A program made the position numbers and the translations under genes. The notes below the pieces were generated by a model. The model worked only from the letters and a program-made list of their open reading frames with translations, was not told the DNA's origin and made no database searches. DNA of 64,000 bases. It comes from Streptomyces lydicus. Lineage in GTDB: Bacteria > Actinomycetota > Actinomycetes > Streptomycetales > Streptomycetaceae. This document shows positions 1 to 9,619 of this stretch, one piece after another. The DNA is taken from contig NZ_JNZA01000031.1 in NCBI RefSeq assembly GCF_000717345.1, forward strand, positions 62,001 to 126,000. Reading direction: 5' to 3'. Every line of letters starts with the position of its first letter. Positions within the stretch are counted from its first letter, which is position 1.

Positions 1-1828
1 CGAGGGTCAGCCAGTCGAAGCTCGGCTGTTTGCCGGCCACGATCACATTGACGTAGTCCCGGGTGTGCAGCACGTGTTCGGCCACCGACAGCAGGGTGTT
101 GGCGTCCGGCGGCAGGTAGACCCGTACGCACTCGGGGCTCTTGTTGAGGACGTGGTCGACGAAGCCGGGGTCCTGGTGGGAGAAGCCGTTGTGGTCCTGC
201 CGCCAGACGTGCGAGGTGAGCAGGTAGTTCAGCGAGGCGATCGGGCGCCGCCAGGGCAGCCGGCGGGCCGTCCGCAGCCACTTGAGGTGCTGGTTGACCA
301 TCGAGTCGACGATGTGCGCGAACGCCTCGTAGCTGGAGAACAGCCCGTGCCGGCCGGTCAGCAGGTAACCCTCCAGCCACCCCTGGCACAGGTGCTCCGA
401 GAGCACCTCCATGACCCGGCCGCCGCGGGCCAGGTGCTCGTCGGTGTCCAGCGTCTCGGCCTCCCATGCCTTGGAGGTGGCGCCGTAGAGCGCGCCCAGC
501 CGGTTGGACTCGGTCTCGTCGGGGCCCACGACGCGGAAGTCGCGGCGCTCGGCGGTGGCCTCCATGACCGAGGCCAGCAGGCCGCCGAGCACCCGGGTCG
601 GCTCGTGCAGCGCGGCGCCGCGCTTGTCCACCTCCACCGCGTGCCGCTCCAGCGGCGGGGTCGGCAGATCGCGCAGCAGCAGCCCGCCGTTGGCGTGCGG
701 TGAGGCGCCCAGCCGGCGCGTCCCCTCGGGCACACAGGCGAGCACGTCGGGGCGCGGCCGCCCGTCGCCGCCGAACAGTTCCGCGGGCCGGTAGGAGCGC
801 AGCCAGTCCTCCAACTGCCGCAGGTGCTCGGGGTTGTCGCGCACGCCGGCCAGCGGGACCTGGTGGGAGCGCCAGGTGCCCTCGACGGGTTTGCCGTCGA
901 CCTCGCGGGGGCCGGTCCAGCCCTTGGGCGTGCGCAGCACGATCATCGGCCAGCGGGGGCGCTCGGTCTCCCCGCCGGTCCGGGCGCGGCGCTGGATGTC
1001 GGAGATCCGGTCCAGGCAGTGGTCCATCGCGGCGGCGAACTCCTGGTGCACCGCCGCCGGGTCGTCGCCGGTGACGTGCACCGGCTCGTGGCCGACGCCG
1101 CGCAGCAGCTGGTCCAGCTCCTCCCGGGGCAGCCGGGCCAGCACCGTCGGGTTGGCGATCTTGTAGCCGTTGAGGTGCAGGACCGGCAGCACGGCGCCGT
1201 CGTGTACCGGGTCGAGGAACTTGGTGCTGTGCCAGGACGCGGCGAGCGGACCGGTCTCGGCCTCCCCGTCGCCCACCACGCAGGCCACCACCAGCTCCGG
1301 GTTGTCGAAGGCCGCGCCGTAGGCATGGGTCAGGGAGTAGCCCAGCTCACCGCCCTCGTGAATCGAGCCCGGGACCTGCGGCGCGACATGGCTGGGGATC
1401 CCGCCGGGGAACGAGAACTGCCGGAACAGCCGGGCCATGCCCGCCGCGTCCCGGCTGACGTCGGGGTAGATCTCGGAGAACGTGCCGTCCAGCCAGGAGT
1501 TGGCCACCACGGCCGGTCCGCCGTGCCCCGGCCCCCAGATGCACAGCGCTTCCAGGTCGCGGGCCTTGATGACGCGGTTGAGGTGGGTGTGCACGAGGTT
1601 GAGCCCGGGCGAGGTGCCCCAGTGGCCCAGCAGCCGCGGCTTGATGTGCTCGGGGCGCAGCGGCTCCGCCAGCAGCGGATTGGACATCAGGTAGATCTGT
1701 CCCACGGCCAGGTAGTTGGCCGCCCGCCAGTGGGCGTCGAGCGCCCGCAGCTCGTCGGCGTCGAGCGGCCCCCGCGCCGAGGGGGCAGGGGCCGTTCCGG
1801 TGGCTGCCGGGGCGTGCGCATCGGGCAT
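1..1828 (-). CDS. xfp: Phosphoketolase (xylulose-5-P/fructose-6-P), 3' part outside window
   Basis: Thiamine-diphosphate enzyme that splits xylulose-5-phosphate or fructose-6-phosphate with phosphate to acetyl phosphate plus an aldose phosphate; cytosolic. About 609 codons are visible and stay open to the window edge; the family is roughly 790-800 residues, so the C-terminal quarter lies outside. Family signatures include [15 protein letters not shown] near the N-terminus, the diphosphate-binding [12 protein letters not shown] near residue 180, and the later SSYEAF and [21 protein letters not shown] segments. Two in-frame ATGs occur (1834 and 1828). The GAGGAG at 1835-1840 touches the first but lies 6 nt from the second, so MPDAHAP at 1828 is the likely start. 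It follows the F420 oxidoreductase gene by about 35 nt on the same strand and may be co-transcribed with it. Confidence 0.95.
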   Translation of the reverse strand, partial: MPDAHAPAATGTAPAPSARGPLDADELRALDAHWRAANYLAVGQIYLMSNPLLAEPLRPEHIKPRLLGHWGTSPGLNLVHTHLNRVIKARDLEALCIWGPGHGGPAVVANSWLDGTFSEIYPDVSRDAAGMARLFRQFSFPGGIPSHVAPQVPGSIHEGGELGYSLTHAYGAAFDNPELVVACVVGDGEAETGPLAASWHSTKFLDPVHDGAVLPVLHLNGYKIANPTVLARLPREELDQLLRGVGHEPVHVTGDDPAAVHQEFAAAMDHCLDRISDIQRRARTGGETERPRWPMIVLRTPKGWTGPREVDGKPVEGTWRSHQVPLAGVRDNPEHLRQLEDWLRSYRPAELFGGDGRPRPDVLACVPEGTRRLGASPHANGGLLLRDLPTPPLERHAVEVDKRGAALHEPTRVLGGLLASVMEATAERRDFRVVGPDETESNRLGALYGATSKAWEAETLDTDEHLARGGRVMEVLSEHLCQGWLEGYLLTGRHGLFSSYEAFAHIVDSMVNQHLKWLRTARRLPWRRPIASLNYLLTSHVWRQDHNGFSHQDPGFVDHVLNKSPECVRVYLPPDANTLLSVAEHVLHTRDYVNVIVAGKQPSFDWLTL

Positions 1829-1864
1829 GCTCATCTCCTCACCGAGGTGGTGTGCAGGGGGCGT

Positions 1865-2830
1865 TCACAGGTTGCGCAGCGCGGGCAGCAGCTTGGTCTC
1901 CGCCCAGTCCAGGAACGGTTCCTGGTGGTCGCCGCCGATCTGGACCAGCGCGACCTCGGTGAAACCCGCGTCGACGTACGGGCGTACCGCCTCGACGAAC
2001 CGGCCGACGTCGTCGCCGCACGGAACGGCCTCGGCGATGTCCTCGGGCCGTACGTACTGGGTGGCGCCCTCGAATCCGGCGGGCCCCGGCAGCTCGGCGT
2101 TGACCCGCCAGCCGCCGGTCATCCAGCGGAACTGGTCGGTCGCCCGGGCGATCGCCGCGTCCCGGTCCCGGTCGAAGCAGACGGGCAGCTGGCCGACGCG
2201 TGGTTTGCCCTTGCCGCCGTATCGGTCGAAGGCCGCCAGCAGCTCGCTTTTGGGTTCGGTGGCGATCACCAGGTCGCCGAGCCGGCCGGCGATCTCGCAG
2301 GAGCGGTCGCCCGAGACGGCCACCCCGATGGGCGGCGTGACGTCGGGCAGGTCCCACAGCTTGGCGTGCACCACGTCGAAGTGGGTGCCGTGGTGGGTGA
2401 CCTCGCCGCCCTCGAAGAGCGCGCGGATGATCTCGATCGCCTCGGCGAGCTTGTCCAGCCTTACGGGCGCGGCCGGCCAGCCGGCGCCCACCACGTGCTC
2501 GTTGAGGTTCTCGCCGGAGCCGAGCCCCAGCCGGAACCGGCCCTCCGACAGCAGCTGCACGGTCGCCGCCTTCTGGGCGACGACGGCGGGGTGGTAGCGG
2601 GTGGTCGGGCAGGTCACATAGGTCATCAGGGGGATGCGGGTGGTCGCCTGCGCGGCGGCACCCAGCACGCTCCACGCGTACGGGGAGTGGCCCTGGGAGG
2701 CCAGCCACGGGAAGTAGTGATCGGAGGTCACCGAGAAGTCGAATCCGGCGCGCTCGGCGCCCACCACGTGCTCGACCAGCGCCCGCGGCCCGGCCTGCTC
2801 GGTCATCATTGTGTATCCGATATCCACCAT
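1865..2830 (-). CDS. LLM-class F420-dependent oxidoreductase (G6PDH-like subfamily)
   Basis: A 321-aa TIM-barrel luciferase-like protein predicted to use coenzyme F420. It starts MVDIGYTMMTEQAGP, has TSDHYFPWLASQGHSPYAW near residue 35 and GRFRLGLGSGENLNEHVVG near residue 95, the pattern of the F420-dependent glucose-6-phosphate dehydrogenase-like branch. Length is normal for the family. The substrate cannot be read from sequence; many relatives are not true G6P dehydrogenases. The start is preceded by AAGGTG about 8 nt upstream. The next gene on this strand, 35 nt downstream, is phosphoketolase, so a link to sugar-phosphate metabolism is possible but inferred. Confidence 0.9.
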   Translation of the reverse strand: MVDIGYTMMTEQAGPRALVEHVVGAERAGFDFSVTSDHYFPWLASQGHSPYAWSVLGAAAQATTRIPLMTYVTCPTTRYHPAVVAQKAATVQLLSEGRFRLGLGSGENLNEHVVGAGWPAAPVRLDKLAEAIEIIRALFEGGEVTHHGTHFDVVHAKLWDLPDVTPPIGVAVSGDRSCEIAGRLGDLVIATEPKSELLAAFDRYGGKGKPRVGQLPVCFDRDRDAAIARATDQFRWMTGGWRVNAELPGPAGFEGATQYVRPEDIAEAVPCGDDVGRFVEAVRPYVDAGFTEVALVQIGGDHQEPFLDWAETKLLPALRNL

Positions 2831-2881
2831 TTAATACACCTTGGGTTGGTTACGCTGTGCAGGCAACCGGGACCGTCCGGT

Positions 2882-3061
2882 TCAGTCGGGCGGCTCGGGG
2901 GAGGGGTGCTCGTCCGGCTCCGCACCGGGTGGCTCCTCCGGTTCCGGTCCCGGCTCGTCCCGCTCCGGCTCGGCCGGAACGGGGTCGCGGGGCAGCGGCT
3001 CCGGGTCGCTCGGCACCGCGCCCGGACCCTTGGGTGGCGGTTCTGTGGTCATCGCGTTCAT
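2882..3061 (-). CDS. Small Pro/Glu-rich hypothetical protein (59 aa)
   Basis: Starts MNAMTTEPPPKGPG and is almost entirely Pro, Glu, Asp, Gly and Arg, ending in a PEPPD-type tail, so it is probably disordered and acidic. The start at 3061 has AGGAG 7 nt upstream; an upstream in-frame ATG at 3094 has no such site. No signal peptide or membrane segment. It sits between a terminator at 3118-3159 and the F420 oxidoreductase gene. Function unknown; low-complexity composition makes homology uninformative. Confidence 0.55.
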   Translation of the reverse strand: MNAMTTEPPPKGPGAVPSDPEPLPRDPVPAEPERDEPGPEPEEPPGAEPDEHPSPEPPD

Positions 3062-3117
3062 GGCGCTTCTCCTTCCTCTCCATCGTGCGTCCAATGCCCC
3101 GGGACGGCCGCTTCACC

Positions 3118-3159
3118 AAAAAAGCCCCGAACGCGCTCACGAAGAGTGACGTTCGGGGC
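3118..3159 (-). terminator. Intrinsic terminator after the nitrate reductase fusion gene
   Basis: Inverted arms GCCCCGAACG (3124-3133) and CGTTCGGGGC (3150-3159) with an inner TCAC/GTGA extension. On the minus strand the hairpin is followed by six T residues (3123-3118). It lies about 140 nt after the stop of the gene ending at 3296. Confidence 0.85.
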
Positions 3160-3295
3160 ATGGCTGAGGGCACTCGTGACGGCAGCGCCGGAAACGTCGA
3201 CCACGGCCGCGTGGGCGATGGTTACACCGACCACCGCAGACCCGACGACCGCCTCGCCGCGTACCTCCGCCGCCCCCATCCGCCGGGGCGGGTGG

Positions 3296-6200
3296 TCAGT
3301 AGACGTCGCGGACGTAGCGCTTGTCGGCGGCGAGTTGCTTGACGTACCCGGCGGCGGCGTCCGGCGTCAGGCCGCCGTGGGCCACCGCGATCTCGCGGAG
3401 GGCGCGGTCGACGTCCCCGGCCATCCGGGAGGCGTCGCCGCAGACGTAGAAGTGGGCCCCGTCCTGGAGCCAGGACCACAGCTGGGCGCCGTGCTCGCGC
3501 ATCCGGTCCTGCACATAGACCTTGGCCCGCTGGTCACGGGAGAAGGCGGTGTCCAGGCGAGTCAGCAGCCCGTCGTCGCGCATCCGGCCGAGTTCGTCCT
3601 CGTAGTAGAAGTCCGTGGCGCGGCGCTGCTCGCCGAAGAAGAGCCAGTTGGGGCCGCGGTGGCCACGGGCGCGCCGCTCGTCGAGGAAGCCGAGGAAGGG
3701 CGCCACGCCGGTGCCGGGTCCGACCATCACCATCGGGGTCGCCGGGTCGGCCGGCGGCCGGAAGTGCGCGTTCTGCCGTACGAAGACCGGCACCGGGCTG
3801 CCGGACCCGGCGTCCGCGAGAAAGGTGGAGGCGACGCCCTTGCGCGGGCGGCCGTCGCGGTTCTCGTAGCGCACCACGGAGACCGTCAGACCGATCTGCC
3901 CGGGGTCGGCCAGCGGGCTGGACGATATGGAGTACAGCCGGGGCTGCAGCCGTCCGAGGACGCCGGCCCACTCCTCGGCGTCGGCCCCGACCGGGTGCTC
4001 GGCGAGCACGTCGACGGCCTGCCGGCCCCAGGCCCACCGGGCGAACTCGCCCTTGTTGTCGGGCCGCAGCAGCTTCTTGAGCCCCCGGTCGCCGGTGCGT
4101 TCGGCGAGCAGCCGGAGGAGGTCCGGGGTGATCCTGGTGATGTCCAGATGGCGGCTGAGCGCCTCGCCGAGCGGCACTTCCTCCAGGCCGGTGAGTCCGA
4201 CGGGGGTGGCGGGGTCGAGACCGGTGACGGCCAGCCACTCCGCCACCAGTTCGGGGCAGTTCAGCGGCCGCACCCCCAGCGCGTCGCCGACCTCGTACGC
4301 CAGCGGTCCGGCCGCGGCGTCCCGGGTGTCGAGGGTGAACCGGCGCACCTCCTTGGTGGCGCCGGGCCGGCTCAGCAGCTGGTTGCCGGTGAGCCGGGCG
4401 GTGGCCGGCGCGGTTTTGGAGGGGCGGCGGGCCCCGGCGGGCGCGGCCGGTGACGCGGCGGCGGGCCCCGGCTCCGGCGCGCCGCCGGCGGTGTCGCCGG
4501 CTGGTTCCGTACCGCCCTCCAGCGCGGTGAGCACCTGCTCCAGCCACTGCCCGGCCGGCTGCTCGTAGTCCGGTTCGCAGTCCGTACGCGGGGCCAGCCG
4601 CACCGCGCCCAGCTCCGCGAGGCGCGCGTCGAGCCGGCGGCCGTGGCCGCAGAAGTCGTCGTACGAGGAATCGCCCAGCGCCAGCACCGAGTAGCGCACC
4701 CCGTCCAGCCGCGGGGTGTCCGGTGCGCTGAGCGTCTCCCAGAATCCCGACCCGTTGTCGGGGGCGTCGCCGTCACCGAAGGTGCTGGTGACGATCAGCA
4801 GGTCGGCGGTGCGCGGCAACGTGGCGGGCGCGCTGTCGGCCATGCTCAGCAGGGTCGCCTCCCGGCCGCTGCCCGCCAGCCGCTGCGCCGCGGCCGCCGC
4901 GACCTCCTCGGCGTTGCCGGTCTGGGAGGCCCACAGCACGAGGACCGTGCGGGCGGGGGAGTCGGCCTTCGCTGCGCCGGCTGCGCCCGCCGCGTCCGGC
5001 TCCGGGGCCGGCGGGGCCTGCGGCGCCCGGGAGAACATCCCGGCCAGCACACCGTTCACCCACAGGGCGCTCTCCGGGGCGAAGGGCGCCTGCGCGGGCA
5101 GCACGGGCGTGCCGACGGCCGGCGCGGAGCGCAGCCCGTCCAGGAACCCGGACAGATAGCGGCGCTCGTGCGCGGACAGCACCGGAGGGGCGGCCTCGGG
5201 CAGGCGGAACACCTCGGTCAGCGTCGCCACCGTGTCCCTCGCCATGTCGTCGCGGCCCGCGGGCGGATCGGCGGGGCCGGCCGTGCGGGCCGGTGCCGCC
5301 TCGCCCCCGGTGCCGCCGGCCTCTCCCGCGACCTTGGCCAGCGACACCGCGCAGTTCTTGAACCCGGGCTGGAAGGAGAGCGGATCGACCGCGTCATGGG
5401 TGACCGCGTTGACGCTGAGGTACTCGCCGAACAGGTCGTTCCAGTGGAACGGCGCGAAGCAGCTCCCGGCCCGTACCCGGTCGGTCACCACCGCGGGCAG
5501 CACCGCCCGCCCGCGCCGGGAGGCGACCTCCACCGCGTCGCCCTCGGCGATCCCCAGCGCCGCGGCGTCCTCCGGGTGGATCTCCACGAACGGGCCGGAG
5601 TCGAGCCGGTTCAGCTTGCCGACCTTGCCGGTCTTGGTGAGGGTGTGCCACTGGTGCGGCAGCCGGCCGGTGTTCAGCACGTACGGGAAGTCGTCGTCGG
5701 GCAGCTCGGCGGCCGGGAGGTGCGGGCGGGCGAAGAACACGGCGCGGCCCGAGGCGGTGGGGAAGACCAGCCGCGGCCGGGAGCCGTCCGGCCGCACCGC
5801 CGGGTCCTGGCTGACGCCGTCGTTGAGGTAGCGCACCGGGTTGCGGTCGGGGCCGTCCGCGCCCGCGCTGGGCCACTGCACCGGGGTGCTGCGCAGCCGC
5901 TCGTACGACACCCCGCGCAGGTCGTAGCCGGTCCGCGGGTTCCGGGCCCGCTTGATCTCCTCGAATATCTCCTCCGCGCTCTCGTAGCCGAAGGCGTCCT
6001 CGTACCCCATCTCGCAGGCGATCCGCGCGATGATCCGCCAGTCCGGCCAGGACTCGCCCGGCGGGTCGGCGGCCCGGCGCGCCAGCGTCAGGTTGCGCTC
6101 CGAATTGACCATCACGCCCTCGGACTCGGCCCACATCGCGGCCGGCAGCACCACATCGGCGTACGCGTTGGTCTCGGTCTCCGCGAAGACGTCCTGTGCC

Positions 6201-7519
6201 ACCACGAACTCGGCGGCCTCCAGCCCCTCGATGACCGTGCGGCGGTTGGCGACCGAGGCGACGGGGTTGGTGCAGATGATCCAGCAGGCCCTGATGTCCC
6301 CGTCGGCCATCTGCCGGAACATCTCGACGGTGCCCTTGCCGCCGTCGTCCGCCCGCAGTGTCCCCGGCGCGAGGTCCCACAGCTCCTCGACGAACGCCCG
6401 GTCCTCGGCCACCAGTGCCGACCGCTGCCCGGGCAGGCCCGGTCCCATGTACCCCATCTCGCGGCCGCCCATCGCGTTGGGCTGGCCGGTGAGCGAGAAC
6501 GGCCCGCTGCCCGGGCGGCAGATCGCGCCGGTCGCCAGATGCAGGTTGATCAGCGCATTGGTGTTCCAGGTTCCGTGGACACTCTGGTTCAGCCCCATCG
6601 TCCAGCAGCTCATCCAGTCGCCCGCCGCACCGATCCACTCGGCGGCCCGGCGCAGGTCGGCCTCCGCGAGCCCGGTGATCCCGGCGACCACGGCGGGCGG
6701 ATAGTCCTTGAGGAATTCCGGCATCGCCTCCCAGCCCTCGGTGTGCCCGGCGATGAACTCCGTGTCGATCCGGCCGTTCTCCACCAGCAGGTGCAGCAGC
6801 CCGTTCAGCAGCGCCAGATCCGTCCCCGGCGCGACCTGGAGGAACAGATCCGCCTTCGCCGCCGTGGCGGTGCGCCGCGGGTCGACCACGATCAGCTTGG
6901 CGCCCGCCTTGACCCGCTCCATCATCCGCAGGAAGAGGACCGGATGGCAGTCGGCCATGTTGGAGCCGATGACCAGGAACACCTCGGCCTGCTCGAAGTC
7001 CTGGTACGAGCCGGGCGGGCCGTCCGCGCCCAGCGACAGCTTGTAGCCGCTGCCCGCGCTCGCCATGCACAGCCGGGAGTTGGACTCGATGTGCCGGGTG
7101 CGGACGAAGCCCTTGGCGAGCTTGTTGGCCAGATACTGCGCCTCCAGCGTCATCTGCCCGGAGACGTACAGCGCGAGGGCGTCCGGCCCGTGGGTGTCGA
7201 CGATCTCGCGCAGCCGCCGGGCGGTCTCCTTCACGGCGGTCTCCATCGCGGTGGCCGCCGGCGCGTCGCCGCGGTCCGCGCGCACCAGGGGATGGGTCAG
7301 CCGCCCGGGCGCGGTGAGCAGCTCGGCGCTGGTCGCCCCCTTGGTGCACAGCCGGCCGGCGTTGGCGGGGTGCGCCTTGTCGCCGTACGCCTTGCGGACC
7401 GTGCGCCGCCCGGCCGCGTCCGTCGCGACGTCCAGCACGATCCCGCAGCCGACACCGCAGTACGAGCACGCGGTCCGCACCTGCGTGGTGCTCTCTGCCG
7501 GCGGTTCCGGTGCGGTCAC
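3296..7519 (-). CDS. Assimilatory nitrate reductase fused to CysJ-like diflavin reductase
   Basis: A 1407-aa two-part enzyme. Residues 1 to about 690 are a molybdopterin nitrate reductase of the NasA/NarB type, with a [4Fe-4S] cluster motif C18-x2-C21-x3-C25 and C58 and the MGLNQS and [11 protein letters not shown] segments of the family. From about residue 855 comes a flavodoxin domain ([10 protein letters not shown]), then a CysJ/cytochrome P450 reductase-like FAD/NADPH module ([29 protein letters not shown]) ending in RYVRDVY as CysJ does. The fusion would let NADPH electrons pass through FAD and FMN to the Mo centre without a separate reductase. GTG start at 7519 has GGGG 7 nt upstream. 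A GlnR-like site lies upstream and a terminator downstream, so it is probably transcribed alone. Nitrate as substrate is inferred from family. Confidence 0.93.
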   Translation of the reverse strand: MTAPEPPAESTTQVRTACSYCGVGCGIVLDVATDAAGRRTVRKAYGDKAHPANAGRLCTKGATSAELLTAPGRLTHPLVRADRGDAPAATAMETAVKETARRLREIVDTHGPDALALYVSGQMTLEAQYLANKLAKGFVRTRHIESNSRLCMASAGSGYKLSLGADGPPGSYQDFEQAEVFLVIGSNMADCHPVLFLRMMERVKAGAKLIVVDPRRTATAAKADLFLQVAPGTDLALLNGLLHLLVENGRIDTEFIAGHTEGWEAMPEFLKDYPPAVVAGITGLAEADLRRAAEWIGAAGDWMSCWTMGLNQSVHGTWNTNALINLHLATGAICRPGSGPFSLTGQPNAMGGREMGYMGPGLPGQRSALVAEDRAFVEELWDLAPGTLRADDGGKGTVEMFRQMADGDIRACWIICTNPVASVANRRTVIEGLEAAEFVVAQDVFAETETNAYADVVLPAAMWAESEGVMVNSERNLTLARRAADPPGESWPDWRIIARIACEMGYEDAFGYESAEEIFEEIKRARNPRTGYDLRGVSYERLRSTPVQWPSAGADGPDRNPVRYLNDGVSQDPAVRPDGSRPRLVFPTASGRAVFFARPHLPAAELPDDDFPYVLNTGRLPHQWHTLTKTGKVGKLNRLDSGPFVEIHPEDAAALGIAEGDAVEVASRRGRAVLPAVVTDRVRAGSCFAPFHWNDLFGEYLSVNAVTHDAVDPLSFQPGFKNCAVSLAKVAGEAGGTGGEAAPARTAGPADPPAGRDDMARDTVATLTEVFRLPEAAPPVLSAHERRYLSGFLDGLRSAPAVGTPVLPAQAPFAPESALWVNGVLAGMFSRAPQAPPAPEPDAAGAAGAAKADSPARTVLVLWASQTGNAEEVAAAAAQRLAGSGREATLLSMADSAPATLPRTADLLIVTSTFGDGDAPDNGSGFWETLSAPDTPRLDGVRYSVLALGDSSYDDFCGHGRRLDARLAELGAVRLAPRTDCEPDYEQPAGQWLEQVLTALEGGTEPAGDTAGGAPEPGPAAASPAAPAGARRPSKTAPATARLTGNQLLSRPGATKEVRRFTLDTRDAAAGPLAYEVGDALGVRPLNCPELVAEWLAVTGLDPATPVGLTGLEEVPLGEALSRHLDITRITPDLLRLLAERTGDRGLKKLLRPDNKGEFARWAWGRQAVDVLAEHPVGADAEEWAGVLGRLQPRLYSISSSPLADPGQIGLTVSVVRYENRDGRPRKGVASTFLADAGSGSPVPVFVRQNAHFRPPADPATPMVMVGPGTGVAPFLGFLDERRARGHRGPNWLFFGEQRRATDFYYEDELGRMRDDGLLTRLDTAFSRDQRAKVYVQDRMREHGAQLWSWLQDGAHFYVCGDASRMAGDVDRALREIAVAHGGLTPDAAAGYVKQLAADKRYVRDVY

Positions 7520-7553
7520 GGGCGGTCCCCTTTGTGGTCGGATACTCGGCCCG

Positions 7554-7585
7554 ACCCTACGAACCGCCCGTTAACCAGGTGTCAC
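7554..7585 (-). promoter_or_regulatory. Candidate GlnR box and -10 for the nitrate reductase gene
   Basis: Read on the minus strand, GTGAC-ACCTGG-TTAAC (7585-7570) fits the GlnR half-site pair gTnAC-N6-GnAAC with one mismatch. A -10-like TAGGGT follows at 7559-7554, about 35 bp before the GTG start. The spacing would put the box over the -35 region. GlnR control of nitrate assimilation is known in actinomycetes; binding here is inference. Confidence 0.45.
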
Positions 7586-7669
7586 GTCAGGCGATCATCC
7601 GCCGTTACGGCGACCACACACAGGCGCCGGGCGGCCCGTGAGGACGCTAACCCGTCCCTGCCATGGTTG

Positions 7670-7710
7670 AGCGACTTAGAAAGTGTAGTGATTGCACTTT
7701 CTGAGTCGCT
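7670..7710 (+). promoter_or_regulatory. 41-bp palindromic operator upstream of the TetX-like/TetR operon
   Basis: Arms AGCGACTTAGAAAGTG (7670-7685) and CACTTTCTGAGTCGCT (7695-7710) are reverse complements at 15 of 16 positions, separated by 9 nt. The element ends 16 bp before the ATG at 7727, so it must overlap the promoter or transcription start. The natural ligand is the TetR-family protein encoded by the second gene of the operon. Confidence 0.75.
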
Positions 7711-7726
7711 GTGCTTTTCTGGTGCC

Positions 7727-8884
7727 ATGAATCCCAACACCCTCCGCATCGCGCTCATCGGTGCCGGCCCCGGCGGGCTGACCTGCGCCCGGGTCCTCCA
7801 GCGGCACGGCATCGCGGTGACCGTCTTCGACCATGAGGCGTCCGCCGACGCCCGCCCGCAAGGCGGCACGCTGGACCTGCATCTGACGACCGGCCAGGCG
7901 GCCCTGCGCGCGGCCGGCCTCCATGACGAGTTCACCGCCCTGGCCCGTCCCGAGGGGCAGGAGATGCGGCTGCTCGACCACACCGCCACCGTGCTCTTCC
8001 GGCACACCCCGGCCCCCGGCGACGACGCCCGCCCGGAGATCGACCGGGGTGAACTGCGCCACCTGCTGCTCTCGTCGCTGGCCCCGGGGACCGTGCACTG
8101 GGGGCACCACCTGCGGACCCTGCACCCGCTCGGTGACGGGCGGCACCACGCCGAGTTCGACGACGGTCACACCGAGACCTTCGACCTCGTCATCGGCGCC
8201 GACGGCGCCTGGTCCCGGGTGCGGCCGCTGCTCTCCGACGTCGACCCGCACTACTCCGGCGTCACCTTCGTCGAGTTCGGCTTCGACGCCGCGGACACCC
8301 GGCACCCGGAGATCGCGGGCCTGGTCGGCGACGGCAGCCTGATGGCCTCCGCCCCCCACAAGGCGCTGATGGTCCAGCGCAACGCCCGCGGCCACCTCCG
8401 CGGCTACGCCGCCTTCCGCGGCTCGCAGGACTGGGCGCTGGAGGCCGGGGTGCGGATGGCGGACACCGGGGCGGTGCGGGCCGTGCTGCTCGAAGTGTTC
8501 GCCGGGTGGGACGACCGGCTGCTGGCGCTGCTGCGGGAGAACGACGGCGGATTCGTCAACCGGCCGCTGTTCGCGCTGCCGGTGCCGCACACCTGGACCC
8601 ACACCCCGGGCCTGACCCTGCTCGGCGACGCCGCGCACCTGATGACGCCGTTCTCCGGCATGGGCGCCAATCTGGCCATGCTCGACGGCAGCGAACTCGC
8701 CGAGGCCCTCGCCGTATCCGATGACCCGGACGCCGCGGTCCGCGCCTACGAGGAGGTCATGCTGCCCCGCTCCGCCAAGGCCGCCGAGGGGGCCGCCCGC
8801 GGCCTGGCCAACGCCCTCTCCGCCGACGCTCCCCAGGGCTCCCTGCGCCATCTGCGCCGGATGGCCGGGCAGGAAGGGACGTGA
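7727..8884 (+). CDS. TetX-like FAD-dependent monooxygenase
   Basis: 385-aa class A flavoprotein monooxygenase. Shows the Rossmann dinucleotide motif GAGPGGLTCARVL at residue 12, an EIDRGELRHLLLSSL segment, DLVIGADGAWSRVR in mid-protein and GDAAHLMTPFSGMGANLAM in the C-terminal half. The early stretch GGTLDLHLTTGQAALRAAGL and FAGWDDRLLALL closely parallel the tetracycline hydroxylase TetX (GGTLDLH...GQ.A..AGL; FSDWDERYKEL). It may therefore hydroxylate a polyketide or drug-like substrate with NADPH and oxygen; tetracycline itself is only a hypothesis. It overlaps the downstream tetR gene by 4 bp and lies behind a 41-bp palindrome, suggesting substrate-induced expression. Confidence 0.9.
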   Translation: MNPNTLRIALIGAGPGGLTCARVLQRHGIAVTVFDHEASADARPQGGTLDLHLTTGQAALRAAGLHDEFTALARPEGQEMRLLDHTATVLFRHTPAPGDDARPEIDRGELRHLLLSSLAPGTVHWGHHLRTLHPLGDGRHHAEFDDGHTETFDLVIGADGAWSRVRPLLSDVDPHYSGVTFVEFGFDAADTRHPEIAGLVGDGSLMASAPHKALMVQRNARGHLRGYAAFRGSQDWALEAGVRMADTGAVRAVLLEVFAGWDDRLLALLRENDGGFVNRPLFALPVPHTWTHTPGLTLLGDAAHLMTPFSGMGANLAMLDGSELAEALAVSDDPDAAVRAYEEVMLPRSAKAAEGAARGLANALSADAPQGSLRHLRRMAGQEGT

Positions 8885-9471
8885 CCGCCGTGGACGAGCC
8901 CGCGCCCGGGCGCCGCGAACGCAAGAAGGCCCGGACCCGGCAGGCGCTGGCCGACGCCGCCCTCCGGCTCTTCCTGGAGCGCGGCTACGACCAGGTCGGC
9001 GTCAAGGACGTGGCCGAGGCCGCGGACGTCTCGGTGACCACCCTGTTCAAGCACTTCTCCGGCAAGGAGGCCCTGGTCTTCGACCAGGACGCCGAGCAGC
9101 GCGCGGCCCTGATCGCCGCCGTCCGTGAGCGGCGGCCGGGCACCACCGTGCTGGACGCGCTGCAGGCCCACCTCCGCGGCCTGCTGGTGTGCGCCCACGA
9201 GACGCCCGGCTTCCGGGACTTCCGGGAACTGGTCGAGAACACCCCGGCGCTCGCCGAGTACGCCCACCGGATGTGGCTGCGCCACGAGACGGCCCTGGCC
9301 GAGGCGCTCGCCGTGGAACTCGGCACCCCGGCGGACGCCCCGTCGGTGCGCGCGCTGGCCCACTACGTGCTGGCCGCCCGGCAGCTGGCCGGCGGATGCG
9401 CGGATCCCGGCCCCGCGCTGGACGAGATCTTCACGCGGCTCCGGAAGGGCTGGGCCGACCTGGCGGGCTGA
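8881..9471 (+). CDS. TetR/AcrR-family transcriptional regulator
   Basis: 196 aa. N-terminal helix-turn-helix at about residues 15-60 (RQALADAALRLFLERGYDQVG, then VKDVAEAADVSVTTLFKHF, a typical TetR recognition helix), followed by an all-helical ligand domain. GTG start overlaps the monooxygenase stop as GTGA, so translation is coupled; an in-frame GTG at 8890 is an alternative. The palindrome at 7670-7710 upstream of the operon is the probable operator, giving autoregulation together with the monooxygenase. Confidence 0.92.
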   Translation: MTAVDEPAPGRRERKKARTRQALADAALRLFLERGYDQVGVKDVAEAADVSVTTLFKHFSGKEALVFDQDAEQRAALIAAVRERRPGTTVLDALQAHLRGLLVCAHETPGFRDFRELVENTPALAEYAHRMWLRHETALAEALAVELGTPADAPSVRALAHYVLAARQLAGGCADPGPALDEIFTRLRKGWADLAG

Positions 9472-9619
9472 CCGCGGCCGGCTCCCGGCCGGGTCCGCCT
9501 CCGGTTGCGGCCCCCGCCCGCCCGTCGCACGATCGGCAGCGTACGGACTGCCGGGGGCGGCGTACGGACGCGACCGCGAGACGGCCCGGCCCCGGCCCGG
9601 CGCAGAGGGACGGAACACC

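Noticed and set aside
3058..3279. 73-aa minus-strand frame across the terminator
   Set aside because: It spans the strong hairpin at 3118-3159 with its T-run, and no ribosome-binding site was seen.
824..4453. Open frame of 1209 aa on the plus strand
   Set aside because: It is antisense to phosphoketolase, the F420 oxidoreductase and the nitrate reductase fusion; its composition is the mirror of their codon bias.
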